44,997 bases of DNA from Candidatus Gastranaerophilales bacterium (GCA_944326465.1 CALVEB010000016.1:1-44997), one strand, 5' to 3'; numbered from the stretch's first letter, positions 28,176 through 37,554 are shown. A program made the numbers and translations. The notes: a model not told the origin generated them from the letters alone.

Positions 28176-28439
28176 ATGAACTTAAAAAACAAACAAGACA
28201 TCATAAAAGAATATGGTGCTAACGAAAAAGATACCGGTTCAGCAGCTGTTCAAGTTGCTATGATGAGCAAAAAAATCAGCGAACTTACTGAGCACTTAAA
28301 AACCAATCAAAAAGATTTTGCAACCAAAAGAGGTCTTTTGATGATGGTTGGTAAAAGAAAAAGATTACTCTCTTACCTGAAATCAAGAAATCTTGATGAA
28401 TACAGAGAATTAATCAAAAAGCTCGGTATCAGAGGTTAA
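28176..28439 (+). CDS. rpsO: 30S ribosomal protein S15
   Basis: 87 residues from the ATG at 28176, preceded by AAAAGGA; a longer in-frame extension upstream runs through the promoter and is rejected. The core S15 signature is visible: [67 protein letters not shown]. It binds the 16S rRNA central domain early in assembly. A strong UUCG-loop terminator follows 14 bases after the stop. Confidence 0.97.
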   Translation: MNLKNKQDIIKEYGANEKDTGSAAVQVAMMSKKISELTEHLKTNQKDFATKRGLLMMVGKRKRLLSYLKSRNLDEYRELIKKLGIRG

Positions 28440-28453
28440 TTTTAAGTTTAAAA

Positions 28454-28475
28454 GCTGCCTTCGGGCAGCTTTTTT
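28454..28475 (+). terminator. rpsO terminator
   Basis: GCTGCC-TTCG-GGCAGC (28454-28469) with A before and six T after: a textbook UUCG-capped terminator. Confidence 0.92.
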
Positions 28476-28493
28476 AGTAATCGGGGTATAGGA

Positions 28494-29687
28494 ATGAAAA
28501 CATTAAAATCAATGCGGCTTCATATAGGGGTTTTCGGGAAAACAAATGCCGGTAAATCTGCATTTGTGAACAGAATTACCGGTCAGGAAGTGTCTATTGT
28601 CTCTGATATTGCAGGCACAACAACAGATGTTGTGGAAAAATCAATGGAACTTTTACCGGTAGGGCCTGTGACATTCCTTGATACTGCGGGAATTGACGAT
28701 AACTCCGAACTCGGCAATTTGCGTATAGAAAAGACAAAAAAAGTACTTAACCGCACAGATATTGCAGTTATTCTTTGCGATTACAACGGATTTGATACAT
28801 ACGAAACAGAAATAATCAGACAACTGGACGAACTGCAAATCCCATATATTATTGTTGTAAACAAAACCGATTTGCAAAACATATCTGACGAAAAACTGGC
28901 TGAACTTCAAAAATTTACGCCCAATATTATACTGACTTCTGTTATCAATGATGATGATATAATTTTCAAGTTTAAACGCATGTTAATAAAACTTTTGCCT
29001 GATGACTTTGTTAATACGCCCAAAATTGCAGGCGATCTAATACCGCCTAAAAGCACTGTCATACTTGTTATTCCGATAGATAAAGAGGCGCCAAAAGGCC
29101 GGATTATTCTGCCGCAGGTTCAGACATTGCGTGATTTGCTTGACAGTGACTGTCTTAGTTATGTTGTGAAAGAAAGTGAATTAAAAGAAGCGCTGGACAA
29201 TTTAAAAACACCGCCTTCACTTGTCGTTACAGATTCTCAGGCATTTAAACAGGTAAGCGAAATTGTACCGGAAGAAATTCCGTTAACCTCATTTTCAATA
29301 CTTTTTGCACGATTAAAAGGTGACCTGAAAGCTTTTATTGATGGTGCCGGAGCCATTGACCGGCTAGAGGACGGTGATAAAGTTCTGATACTTGAAAGCT
29401 GCACGCACCACGCAATAGAAGACGATATCGGCCGTGTTAAAATTCCAAACTGGCTGCGTAAAAAAACAGGTAAGAACTTAATTATAGATAACTATGCAGG
29501 CCATGACTTTCCTGATATCAGCGATTATAGTTTAATAATCCACTGCGGCGCCTGCATGACAAACAGACGGGAAGTGCTTTCGCGTATTTTGACCGCTAAC
29601 AAAAAAGGCATACCGATAACGAATTACGGGGTGACAATATCATACTGCCTTGGCATTCTGCCGCGTGCAGTACAAATATTTAAATAA
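28494..29687 (+). CDS. hydF: [FeFe]-hydrogenase maturation GTPase HydF
   Basis: 397 residues. The GTPase domain has G1 GVFGKTNAGKSAFVN (12-26), the TTT of switch I (AGTTTDVVEKS), G3 FLDTAGIDD and G4 VVNKTDL. The C-terminal scaffold domain carries ESCTHHAIEDDIGR and IIHCGACMTNRREVL, whose cysteines bind the [4Fe-4S] cluster. HydF assembles and delivers the diiron subcluster to HydA, with HydE and HydG, in anaerobes. None of those partners is in the window. Its stop touches the stop of the convergent 29688 gene. Confidence 0.95.
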   Translation: MKTLKSMRLHIGVFGKTNAGKSAFVNRITGQEVSIVSDIAGTTTDVVEKSMELLPVGPVTFLDTAGIDDNSELGNLRIEKTKKVLNRTDIAVILCDYNGFDTYETEIIRQLDELQIPYIIVVNKTDLQNISDEKLAELQKFTPNIILTSVINDDDIIFKFKRMLIKLLPDDFVNTPKIAGDLIPPKSTVILVIPIDKEAPKGRIILPQVQTLRDLLDSDCLSYVVKESELKEALDNLKTPPSLVVTDSQAFKQVSEIVPEEIPLTSFSILFARLKGDLKAFIDGAGAIDRLEDGDKVLILESCTHHAIEDDIGRVKIPNWLRKKTGKNLIIDNYAGHDFPDISDYSLIIHCGACMTNRREVLSRILTANKKGIPITNYGVTISYCLGILPRAVQIFK

Positions 29688-30005
29688 TTAATACTGAAAG
29701 AAACGGTCAAAGTCTACATCATCAAAATTACAAAGCAGTCTATAGACTTCGTCATCCTCGTCAATCCTCTGGAAATTATATTCATCAAACTTCCAGTATT
29801 TAGGGTTTATACCTTTTACACGAACAAGGCCTGCATCTTTTAATACAGTCAATTTCTTTTTAACCACATCAAGCGGTAATTCAACAAGTTTTGCCAGTTC
29901 AACTGCCGTAATACCGTCAGGATGTGAGTATTTTTCGGGCGTCATAAACATAAGCTCCAGCCCGACTTTTTTTAGTTCTAAATCTTCTGTATCCACCTCA
30001 TACAT
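29688..30005 (-). CDS. Winged-helix-like small hypothetical protein
   Basis: 105 residues. Residues 20-75 look like a winged helix: PDGITAVELAKLVELPLDVV KKKLTVLKDAG with a wing LVRVKGINPKYWKFDEYN. The C-terminus is very acidic (DEDDEVYRLLCNFDDVDFDR). It may be a DNA-binding regulator or a protein-interaction wing; family not recognised. The stop codons of this gene and hydF are adjacent with no gap. Confidence 0.6.
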   Translation of the reverse strand: MYEVDTEDLELKKVGLELMFMTPEKYSHPDGITAVELAKLVELPLDVVKKKLTVLKDAGLVRVKGINPKYWKFDEYNFQRIDEDDEVYRLLCNFDDVDFDRFFQY

Positions 30006-30164
30006 AAAACTATACTATAATTAAAAACAGTAATTTTTATCATATCTTTAGAGGATTTGTGAACAAAGTTCCAAAGACGAAAGACCGGATTTATACAATT
30101 CGCCAGACAAATTACCAGGACTATCAGTCTCTTTTGCTGTAACCTGAAAGAAGTGTTGTATATA

Positions 30165-31187
30165 TTAGTTAAGTTCACAGACAGCATAATGTCCGGCAAT
30201 ACCTCTAGATGAGTTATTATTGGAGCCAAAAGAAAAATTATAGTCGGGGGCATATTTACAAATATAGCTGCCTTGAGCGTCGCTACCAGTGCTTGATTCA
30301 TAATTTCGCCAAAAACATACGTCGTCTGTTTGTCCTTGACCATAATTAGTAAACATATTTAGAAGCATTTTATCGTTATCACCATTATTAAGTTTATCTA
30401 CGCCGCCGCATTGTTTAACAGCCCCGGCCCAATAATCACCTTCTGAACAATGCTGGTAACAGCATCGTTTTATACCTAAATCATCTTTGATTTTTTCGCA
30501 CTCTTCTGCAGTAATTGGAGTGGGAATAAAAGGTTGAGAATAACATTTACCATTAATTTCATATACACAAGCATATCCCGGGCCATTTGTATTTAATAAT
30601 CCTATATCTTCTCCAATTTTATTAGGTGCTTTAGCTCCATTTGTTTCTAATATCGCAGAAATACAGCTTGTTGTCGCATTTGTAACCGGTTTGTTATTTT
30701 CTGTTGACCATTGATAATTTTTTAATGGATTTAAATGTTCACACTTTGTATTGTATGATAAAATCATTGATGTACCATCGGCTGTTATTATTCCAACGTT
30801 TGGAGAACTATAATTACTTGTATCATTCGATTGCATCTGCAGTTGAAGTCCGGTTTGTAAAGTAGAAACATCTATTTTTTCATCATCATTAACTTGAATA
30901 GTATTATAAGACCAACAAGAAGCCAATGATGGAACCTGACAAATTTTAATTATTTTAAAATATTTTTTTAGTTCATTAACAAAAGCTGCAGTACTTTCAT
31001 AAGGACCTATTAAATCTTCTGCAGCCATTTTTTCCGTGGCTTGTGTTAATTTATATTTCACTGTACGAATTTTTTCAGCACGTATTTTTTTTTGAATATT
31101 TGGTATAAAAGAAATTATAATTAAAGAAACTACACCAACTATTGTAATTGTGACTAAAATTTCTGCTAAAGTAAATGCTTTTCTCAT
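30165..31187 (-). CDS. Prepilin-like surface protein 2
   Basis: 340 residues, AAGGAG before the ATG. A short normal leader MRKA is followed by the mature N-terminus FTLAEILVTITIVGVVSLII, with Glu5 and Ala at the cleavage -1 position. The body shares blocks with the prepilin at 11822: ADGTSMILSYNTKCEHLNP, ETNGAKAPNKIGEDIG, GDYWAGAVKQCGG. It has many cysteines, probably disulfide-bonded outside the cell. The C-terminal 45 residues (VCFWRNYESSTGSDAQGSYI...) align with the variable-looking tail of prepilin 1 but use ordinary AT-rich codons. Divergent from its own XRE regulator. Confidence 0.85.
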   Translation of the reverse strand: MRKAFTLAEILVTITIVGVVSLIIISFIPNIQKKIRAEKIRTVKYKLTQATEKMAAEDLIGPYESTAAFVNELKKYFKIIKICQVPSLASCWSYNTIQVNDDEKIDVSTLQTGLQLQMQSNDTSNYSSPNVGIITADGTSMILSYNTKCEHLNPLKNYQWSTENNKPVTNATTSCISAILETNGAKAPNKIGEDIGLLNTNGPGYACVYEINGKCYSQPFIPTPITAEECEKIKDDLGIKRCCYQHCSEGDYWAGAVKQCGGVDKLNNGDNDKMLLNMFTNYGQGQTDDVCFWRNYESSTGSDAQGSYICKYAPDYNFSFGSNNNSSRGIAGHYAVCELN

Positions 31188-31220
31188 ATTTTACTCCTTA
31201 TTTAAATCCTAATTACTAAT

Positions 31221-31249
31221 AGTAAACTACTATTAATTAGTAGTTTACT
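31221..31249. promoter_or_regulatory. Perfect 12-bp inverted repeat between prepilin 2 and XRE
   Basis: AGTAAACTACTA (31221-31232), centre TTAAT, TAGTAGTTTACT (31238-31249). Placed 27 nt before the XRE promoter box and 33 nt before the prepilin start, it is the likely operator for both. Confidence 0.7.
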
Positions 31250-31275
31250 CGCTTAATTAAATTTTGTCAACCGCG

Positions 31276-31287
31276 TATAATTTCATT
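31276..31287 (+). promoter_or_regulatory. -10 box 6 nt from the XRE start codon (leaderless mRNA)
   Basis: TATAAT at 31276-31281, TTCATT, then ATG at 31288: same geometry as at 13162-13174, with TTTTGTCAACC upstream in both. No Shine-Dalgarno. Confidence 0.6.
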
Positions 31288-31506
31288 ATGAAAGATGAAC
31301 GAAATAAAATATTCGCCAGAAATTTGAAGGCTGAGCGCTACAGAAAAAATTTAACACAATCTGAATTAGCTGAGTGTATAAATGTTAGCGAAAGTACTAT
31401 CAGTCTTTTAGAAAGAGGGTTACAAACACCTTCTATTTTTCTTGTTTTTGACATAGCAAAAACTTTCGGGATTGATATAAACGAATTATTGAAAAATATC
31501 AGGTAA
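31288..31506 (+). CDS. XRE-family regulator divergent from prepilin gene 2
   Basis: 72 residues from the ATG at 31288. Helix-turn-helix throughout: KIFARNLKAERYRKNLTQSE, LAECINVSESTISLLERGLQ, TPSIFLVFDIAKTFGIDINE. A minimal Cro/C1 protein without effector domain, paralogous to the 80-aa regulator at 13174. Probable autorepressor and prepilin regulator through the 31221-31249 repeat. A terminator shared with ftsZ lies 38 bases after the stop. Confidence 0.88.
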   Translation: MKDERNKIFARNLKAERYRKNLTQSELAECINVSESTISLLERGLQTPSIFLVFDIAKTFGIDINELLKNIR

Positions 31507-31539
31507 TATTAAACAATAAATAATCGCAAGTCGTTATGT

Positions 31540-31567
31540 AAAAAGGGACGGGTGTAATACTCGTCCC
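31540..31567 (-). terminator. ftsZ terminator
   Basis: Minus strand: GGGACG (31567-31562), an 11-nt loop, CGTCCC (31550-31545), then five T (31544-31540). It may act weakly on the plus strand for the XRE gene too. Confidence 0.7.
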
Positions 31568-31608
31568 TTAATCTTTTTATACTTCCAACTTTTTGTTAGG
31601 TTTGTTAT

Positions 31609-32784
31609 TTATTTTTTTAAGAAGTCCGGAATTTCAATATTTGTGAAACTCGGAACAGTTCTTGTCGGAGTAACAGTCGGAGCTGATGAAACAGGTGCTG
31701 TGTTGTTATTGAAAGCACCGGCAAAGAAATCAGATGCACTCAACTGTTTTACTTCCTGTTTTTCCTGCTCTGCAGGCTGATTTTTCAATTCAAAACCGGT
31801 TGCAATAACTGTAACCTGAATTTCGCCCTGAATATTTTCGTTAACTGCAGTACCGATAATAACTGTAGCATCATCAAGAACAGAGTTATGAATGATGTTA
31901 GCGGCATCTGTGATTTCATGAAGAGTCATGTCAGGGCCGCCTGTGATGTTAACGATAACACCGGAAGCTCCGTTGATTGATGTTTCAAGTAATTGTGAAT
32001 TAATAGCGATTTCAGCTGCTTTAACTGCTCTGCCTTCGCCTTGACCGCGGCCAATACCCATTAATGCAGAACCGGAAGCATGCATTACGTTTTTAACATC
32101 GGCAAAGTCTACGTTGATAAGACCAGGAACCGTGATGATATCGGAAATACCCTGTACACCTCTTAAAAGGACTTCATCAACGATAATAAAGGATTCTGTC
32201 AAAGAAACCTGTCTGTCAACTACCTGAAGCAATTTATCATTTGGAATAACAATAACGGCATCAACTGCTTCTCTTAGTTTTTCCAAACCTTGAATAGCTT
32301 GATTTTGTCTTTTTTTACCTTCCCAGGAGAAAGGTTTTGTAACAACACCGATAGTTAATATTCCTAATTCTTTAGCAATTTTTGCAACAATAGGAGCAGC
32401 TCCTGTACCTGTTCCGCCGCCCATGCCGGCTGTAATAAATACCATATCAGCACCGTCAAGAGCTTCGGTAATTTCCTGCTGCGCTTCTTCTGCTGCTTTT
32501 TCCCCAACCGCCGGATCTCCGCCTGCACCGAGACCTGCTGTTGATTTTGCTCCTAATTGAATCTTATTATTTGTCTGACCATATTCCAGAACTTGCATAT
32601 CTGTGTTCATCAACCAGAATTCTACACCTGACAGGCCGGCTTTAATCATTCGGTTTACTGCGTTTCCGCCGCCGCCGCCGACTCCGACTACTTTAATCTT
32701 TGTAGGATTTATAGGTGATCTTCTTGGTTGAGTGTCTGTTGTTTCATCTTTTTTCGCAAAGATATCTGATACGAAATTTTCCAC
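31609..32784 (-). CDS. ftsZ: Cell division protein FtsZ
   Basis: 391 residues, GTG start with GAGGT upstream. Nucleotide-binding [20 protein letters not shown], the tubulin signature [24 protein letters not shown] and [11 protein letters not shown] (T7 loop) are intact. A variable linker and a conserved C-terminal peptide ([12 protein letters not shown]) that binds FtsA/other tethers complete it. FtsZ polymerises with GTP into the division ring; the minCDE system in this window sets its position. It stands alone, without ftsA or mur genes. Confidence 0.97.
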   Translation of the reverse strand: MENFVSDIFAKKDETTDTQPRRSPINPTKIKVVGVGGGGGNAVNRMIKAGLSGVEFWLMNTDMQVLEYGQTNNKIQLGAKSTAGLGAGGDPAVGEKAAEEAQQEITEALDGADMVFITAGMGGGTGTGAAPIVAKIAKELGILTIGVVTKPFSWEGKKRQNQAIQGLEKLREAVDAVIVIPNDKLLQVVDRQVSLTESFIIVDEVLLRGVQGISDIITVPGLINVDFADVKNVMHASGSALMGIGRGQGEGRAVKAAEIAINSQLLETSINGASGVIVNITGGPDMTLHEITDAANIIHNSVLDDATVIIGTAVNENIQGEIQVTVIATGFELKNQPAEQEKQEVKQLSASDFFAGAFNNNTAPVSSAPTVTPTRTVPSFTNIEIPDFLKK

Positions 32785-32967
32785 TATAATTACCTCTTTT
32801 ATGTTCTATTTTGCTGAAGTTCTTTTTTAGGATGTTCGTCAGGTGAACTAATCCAATAATATAATAACATACTATTTTAAAATGAAAAAAAGTACAATAA
32901 TTTATTGATAATTATGAACAAAAATTAAGAACAATAGGTTAAGATACACTTAAAGTTAATAAAAACG

Positions 32968-33002
32968 GCAGCAAGACCAGCAAATCTATTTTGTACTGCT
33001 GC
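32968..33002 (-). terminator. Possible terminator overlapping the nadK stop
   Basis: Minus strand: GCAGCA (33002-32997) and TGCTGC (32973-32968) with a long loop, then CGTTTTTATT. Weak: 6-bp stem and 23-nt loop. The remainder of 32785-32985 shows no gene. Confidence 0.35.
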
Positions 33003-33807
33003 TATTTTCTATACAAACTGGCGACATTCCCCAGTGCAATTTATTTTTCAGGATGGAATAAAATTCACTGTCATTAAGTAGTGCGAGTTTTGCTGAATAT
33101 GCCGATTTTTTTATTTCAATTTCTGTTTTAAATTCTGAAAACTCTTGCCCGTCAGCGGAAAACAGGTATTTACTTTCCGGATCCGTTCCGCATATAGTTA
33201 TTTTTTCATCATCAGGTATAACAAGCGGGCGTGCGGTCAATGTATGCGGACATATCGGTACTATAACAAAAGCATTAAGATGCGGCGAAACTACAGGCCC
33301 TCCGGCTGATAACCCGTAGGCTGTTGAGCCGGTCGGGGTGGCGATTATTATTCCGTCCGCAAGATAGTCACAAAGCGGTTTATCGTTGATTTTCAGCGAA
33401 AATGCAGATGTACGGCCTGCCAGCGCTCCTTTAATAACAATATCGTTCAGTGCAATATAATTACCGCTTTCAAGCATTATTCTGTTTTCTGTGTAAAATT
33501 CCTTATTTAAAATTTTATTTACCGATTTCTCAATATTTTCTTTAGAGGATTGTGATAAAAAGCCAAGCCGGCCAAGATTAATCCCGAATACGGGCGTTTG
33601 TGTTTTTGCGTAAAAACGCGCGCTCTTTAAAATTGTACCGTCGCCGCCTATTACAAAAACAAAGTCATAACCTGTTTTAAGATTATCTATATCAAGAACA
33701 TCAGCGTTTAAGCCCCTTTTCTGCAGTATTTCAAACAAATCATTTTTTACATCTGTTGAGTGTGATATTTCTTTATTGTAGCAAATAGCATATTTCTTAA
33801 TTTCCAT
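32986..33807 (-). CDS. nadK: NAD kinase
   Basis: 273 residues. VFVIGGDGTILKSARF (about 50-65) is the GGDG phosphate-binding motif, followed by GINLGRLGFLSQ, the NE/D-like LNDIVIKG and DGIIIATPTGSTAYGLSAGG, all conserved in NadK. It phosphorylates NAD to NADP in the cytoplasm. It is the last gene of a run grpE-dnaJ-propeller-methyltransferase-nadK, 11 bases after its neighbour. Confidence 0.95.
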   Translation of the reverse strand: MEIKKYAICYNKEISHSTDVKNDLFEILQKRGLNADVLDIDNLKTGYDFVFVIGGDGTILKSARFYAKTQTPVFGINLGRLGFLSQSSKENIEKSVNKILNKEFYTENRIMLESGNYIALNDIVIKGALAGRTSAFSLKINDKPLCDYLADGIIIATPTGSTAYGLSAGGPVVSPHLNAFVIVPICPHTLTARPLVIPDDEKITICGTDPESKYLFSADGQEFSEFKTEIEIKKSAYSAKLALLNDSEFYSILKNKLHWGMSPVCIENSSSTK

Positions 33808-33818
33808 AAGACATCCTT

Positions 33819-34388
33819 TTATTTCAACTTTCTTGCAAGCGAAAGTCCTGCCGGCAATTCAAGTACAACATTCTCATAATTCGGGTGGGCATTTACTGCT
33901 TCAATATAAGGCCGGCACTTTTCTTCGTGCGAAAGCACATTATCACAGGCTATATAGCCGCCAACCCGTATGTGCGGATCTAAAATTTCAAAATATCTGA
34001 TATATTCACGCTTATTAGCATCAACAAATGCAAAATCTATCTTAAAATCTTCGGGCAGGCTGTTCAAAATTTCGCAAGCATCGCCCTGACGCGGTATGAT
34101 TACGTCTTCAAGCCCGCATTGTTTAAAATTTTCCTTTGCCACGCTCAAACGTTTATCCCAGTATTCAATAGTTGTCAGATGCCCGCCTGTTTCTTGCAGG
34201 GCTTTTCCAAGCCAGATACCCGAATATCCGTTAGAAGTACCGATTTCTACTGCATTTTTAATATTTTCTTCCTTAATCAGAATATACATAAATTCAGCGC
34301 TGACTCTGGCTATGTTCCAGAACTGACGCTGTGTTTTTTCCAGTTCAGTTAATATATTCTGCGTTGTTTGGTCAAATTTTGTAATCAT
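33819..34388 (-). CDS. Class I SAM-dependent O-methyltransferase (COG4122 type)
   Basis: 189 residues. SAM motif I NAVEIGTSNGYSGIWLGKAL (about 40-60), motif post-I TIEYWDKRLSVAKENF, DFAFVDANKREYIRYFEIL (metal/substrate side) and GGYIACDNVLSHEE match the catechol/caffeoyl-CoA O-methyltransferase-like family. Such small bacterial enzymes act on diverse hydroxylated aromatics or tRNA (TrmR); the substrate cannot be told. One base after the propeller gene stop. Confidence 0.85.
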   Translation of the reverse strand: MITKFDQTTQNILTELEKTQRQFWNIARVSAEFMYILIKEENIKNAVEIGTSNGYSGIWLGKALQETGGHLTTIEYWDKRLSVAKENFKQCGLEDVIIPRQGDACEILNSLPEDFKIDFAFVDANKREYIRYFEILDPHIRVGGYIACDNVLSHEEKCRPYIEAVNAHPNYENVVLELPAGLSLARKLK

Positions 34389-34389
34389 T

Positions 34390-35811
34390 TTATTTAATCT
34401 TTTTCACCTTATTTGATACCGCAATACTGCTTACCGGTATGTCAAGAGGATTTGTTGCCAGTATATCGTTTGTATCAAGATTTATTATTGAGTATATAGA
34501 AGATTTTGAATCTGTCACGATAGCAAGGTTAGTATTATCTATACGGTAAATTCTGGTAGAAAATCCGCCGGTTTTCAAATCGAGCTGATCTACAATTTTA
34601 TCAGTTGTGATATCTACAATCTGTATAGCATTATTACCCGCGCTCAAAACAAATATTTTATTTTTATAAGGCAGCATATCAATCGGTTTTGCGCAAACCT
34701 CAAGTTCTGTAATCAGATTAACAGTATCATAATCAATTATCGCAAGGTGATTCTTTGTTCTGCTTGTTATATAAACCTTATTGCCCGCGTAAACTATTCT
34801 GGAAACATTCGGGAATCGGCCTATATCTTTGAGCAAATATTTATTATCAAGTTCTATTGCCCAAATTTCGCGGGTATTTTTATCATTATATAAAAGTTTT
34901 GTGCCGTCCTCGCTCAAAAACATTTTTTCACACATACCGTTAATTTTTATCTGTTTTGACAGTGTCATATTTTCAAGATTGACCACAAAAATACTCGCAG
35001 CCTCACCGCTTGATACATAAGCTACTTTTCGCGGGTTGTCCACTAAAATTTCATCAGGCTGATACTGGAATACAATCTGTCTTATTACAGCATCATCCGC
35101 AAGCGATATAACATCAAGAGTCTTTTTGTCATACGAAGTAACCAGCAAAAACTCATCATTGTATGCTGCAATAGAGATAGGTGTATTTTCCTGTTCCAAT
35201 GCAAAATCAGGAGTTTTATGCCCCTGTGTCAGAACCTGAATATTTTTAGAATACGGTGATGAGATATAAAAAGTCTTGTCTTTCAGTTCAGGGATAACAA
35301 CACCTGTTACACTATCAACCGTATTTTTCGGTTTCATAACCTCAACTTTTAAATCCGGTGTTGTGCCGATTACAAGATTTCCCATTATTCCTTTAAGATT
35401 TTCCGGTATCACAAGCCCTTTCGGCACCAGCAAATCCTGCGGCAAAAGACCGGAACGGAGTTCATAAGGCGGAGCCGGCATATTTATAACAGTATTTTGC
35501 CCTTCTTTGTTCTTTAACATTTTCAGAATAACAAAATTATTGTTAAATACGACAGCATCCGGTTTATCAGACATTTTCTTCCCGGCCGGTATAGTATATT
35601 TTATATTTAACTCCGCGTCATCATAGAAATTTGAAGGGAAAAGCGGAAGATAAACAGTACTGTCCGGCAGCATAATCAATCCGTCAAATCTGTATGTTGT
35701 TTTCGGGAAAGTTGTATCTACAAAACTCCTGACATTATCCGGAATTTTAGCAGCAAAACTTGCCGCTGAACAACTTAACATCAACAACAGTATTATCAGG
35801 ATTTTACGCAT
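34390..35811 (-). CDS. Exported beta-propeller (YVTN-type) protein
   Basis: 473 residues. Signal peptide (MRKILIILLLMLSCSAASFA) with likely cleavage after SFA. Residues about 25-170 form an unknown N-terminal domain. The rest consists of repeated roughly 40-residue blades of the YVTN/NHL type: ISIAAYNDEFLLVTSYDKKT, EILVDNPRKVAYVSSGEAAS, KMFLSEDGTKLLYNDKNTRE, RIVYAGNKVYITSRTKNHLA, and so on. It is periplasmic or surface-linked and may bind proteins or sugars. Its start overlaps the dnaJ end by 8 bases, an odd partner for a chaperone operon. Confidence 0.8.
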   Translation of the reverse strand: MRKILIILLLMLSCSAASFAAKIPDNVRSFVDTTFPKTTYRFDGLIMLPDSTVYLPLFPSNFYDDAELNIKYTIPAGKKMSDKPDAVVFNNNFVILKMLKNKEGQNTVINMPAPPYELRSGLLPQDLLVPKGLVIPENLKGIMGNLVIGTTPDLKVEVMKPKNTVDSVTGVVIPELKDKTFYISSPYSKNIQVLTQGHKTPDFALEQENTPISIAAYNDEFLLVTSYDKKTLDVISLADDAVIRQIVFQYQPDEILVDNPRKVAYVSSGEAASIFVVNLENMTLSKQIKINGMCEKMFLSEDGTKLLYNDKNTREIWAIELDNKYLLKDIGRFPNVSRIVYAGNKVYITSRTKNHLAIIDYDTVNLITELEVCAKPIDMLPYKNKIFVLSAGNNAIQIVDITTDKIVDQLDLKTGGFSTRIYRIDNTNLAIVTDSKSSIYSIINLDTNDILATNPLDIPVSSIAVSNKVKKIK

Positions 35812-36937
35812 TATTAAATACTCCCTTTACTTTATCTATTAATGTATCCGGAGACTTTTTACCGGAATTGAGTTCATATAATTTTTTGTACAAAGTTTTT
35901 TCTTCATCACTCAGCCGTGTCGGAATTTTTACAGAAATCACGATTATATGATCACCTCTTTGTGATGGTCGTGACAAAATCGGAATACCTGCTGACTTAA
36001 TTTTTATTGTATTACCGTTTTGGATACCGGCATGGATCTGAACTTTTTGTTCTCCGTCAAGAGTTTTTACAACAACTTCATCGCCAAGAACAGCCTGTGC
36101 CGGTGATATTTCGAGTTTTGTATATACATCCACACCATCGCGCTGGAAGTATTCTGACGGCTTGACATGAATTACGACGAACAAATCACCGTTAGGGCCA
36201 CCGTTTGAACCAGCGTCACCTTCGCGCGAAACTCTCACCTTTGAAAGATTATCGACACCTGCGGGAATTTTTATTGTAATTTTCTTTTCTTTTTCTACTT
36301 TGCCGTATCCTTTACAGTTTTTGCAAGGATTACTTATCTTCTGGCCGGATCCGTGACAGTCAGGACAAACACTTATCTGCGAAAAAGAGCCAAGCGGAGT
36401 CCTCATAACCTGCTGAACCTGACCTGTGCCGTGGCATGTCGGACACACTACAGGTTTTGAACCTTTTTCAGCCCCTGTACCGTTACATTCAGGACAGGTT
36501 TCAAGATGGTCAAATTTAATTTCTTTTTGCGTTCCGAATACAGCTTCCTCAAATTCTAACTGAATATCAAGTCTTAAATCTTCACCGCGCACCGGTGCAT
36601 TCGGATCCTGATATCCTCCGCCAAAACCAAATCCGCCCAAACCGCCAAAAAATGAATTGAATATATCGTTCAAATCGCCAAAACCGCCGGCAAACGGGCC
36701 GCCTGTATCAAAACCTGCATTTTTTAGACCGTCTTCACCGTAACGATCATAGGTCGCACGCTTATTGTCGTCCATTAATGTTTCATAAGCTTTGCCGAGT
36801 TCTTTAAATCTTTCTTCTGCATCCGGCGCTTTGTTCACATCGGGGTGTAATGTACGGGCTTTTTTACGAAAAGCCGATTTTATTTCTTCTTTAGTTGCTG
36901 TTTTGGATACTTCCAATATTTCGTAGTAATCTGCCAT
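35804..36937 (-). CDS. dnaJ: Chaperone DnaJ (Hsp40)
   Basis: 377 residues. J domain 1-70 with the HPD motif in RTLHPDVNKAP; a Gly/Phe-rich stretch (GGPFAGGFGDLNDIFNSFFG); the zinc region with all four CxxCxGxG repeats (CPECNGTG, CPTCHGTG, CPDCHGSG, CKNCKGYG); and the C-terminal substrate-binding domains. It stimulates DnaK and hands over unfolded proteins. It lies 35 bases downstream of grpE; dnaK and hrcA are absent here. Confidence 0.97.
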   Translation of the reverse strand: MADYYEILEVSKTATKEEIKSAFRKKARTLHPDVNKAPDAEERFKELGKAYETLMDDNKRATYDRYGEDGLKNAGFDTGGPFAGGFGDLNDIFNSFFGGLGGFGFGGGYQDPNAPVRGEDLRLDIQLEFEEAVFGTQKEIKFDHLETCPECNGTGAEKGSKPVVCPTCHGTGQVQQVMRTPLGSFSQISVCPDCHGSGQKISNPCKNCKGYGKVEKEKKITIKIPAGVDNLSKVRVSREGDAGSNGGPNGDLFVVIHVKPSEYFQRDGVDVYTKLEISPAQAVLGDEVVVKTLDGEQKVQIHAGIQNGNTIKIKSAGIPILSRPSQRGDHIIVISVKIPTRLSDEEKTLYKKLYELNSGKKSPDTLIDKVKGVFNNA

Positions 36938-36972
36938 ATTTCCTTTTTCTCTGATTGTCTGGTGTAAATCTT

Positions 36973-37554
36973 CTAATTAGCCTCTGTTGCAACATTAACA
37001 AGTGCAGGACGCAAAACTTTATCTCCCATCTTGTATCCTTTTTGCAGTTCACTTATGATTGTATGCTCAGGATAATCGTTTGTAGGTGTCCGCATTACTG
37101 CATCATGAAAATTCGGGTCAAAACTCTTGCCTTCTGTTTCTATAAGCTCAAGTCCCAATTTTGTCAATGTTTCAACAGTTTGCTTGTGAACAAGGTCAAA
37201 ACTGTCTTTTACCTGCTGGCAATCTTCAACATTTTCCAGTGCTTTTTTGCCGCGCTCAAAATTATCCAGTACTTCGATAAGTTTTTTCAGGGCATTTTCC
37301 GTACCGAATTTTAACAGATTTTCTCTTTCCTGTTCCTGTCTTTTTCGGTAATTGTCAAAATCTGCCGCAAGTCTTATATATTGCTGGTTAAGAGCATCAT
37401 ATTTTTCCTGAAGCTCATTTGTTTTATCTTCATTTATCTCTTTATTTGCGTCATCTTCAGCTGCTGTTTCTTCTGCCGGCTGTTCATTTTTGATCTTATC
37501 AAAATCTTCTGACGTTGTATTTTTAAACGGATTGTTATTGTGATGTTTACTCAT
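36973..37554 (-). CDS. grpE: GrpE, nucleotide exchange factor of DnaK
   Basis: 193 residues. An acidic disordered N-terminus, a long dimerisation helix (NELQEKYDALNQQYIRLAAD FDNYRKRQEQERENLLKFG), a four-helix bundle (LIEVLDNFERGKKAL) and the beta domain (FDPNFHDAVMRTPTNDYPEH; GYKMGDKVLRPALVNVA). It releases ADP from DnaK and senses heat. First gene of the dnaJ run. No CIRCE element is present in the 240 bases upstream, so HrcA control from here is unlikely. Confidence 0.96.
   Translation of the reverse strand: MSKHHNNNPFKNTTSEDFDKIKNEQPAEETAAEDDANKEINEDKTNELQEKYDALNQQYIRLAADFDNYRKRQEQERENLLKFGTENALKKLIEVLDNFERGKKALENVEDCQQVKDSFDLVHKQTVETLTKLGLELIETEGKSFDPNFHDAVMRTPTNDYPEHTIISELQKGYKMGDKVLRPALVNVATEAN

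Noticed and set aside
29978-30343. Minus-strand frame of 121 codons downstream of and inside prepilin 2
   Set aside because: It overlaps most of the 3' end of the well-supported prepilin gene in another frame, has no ribosome site and no recognisable protein features.
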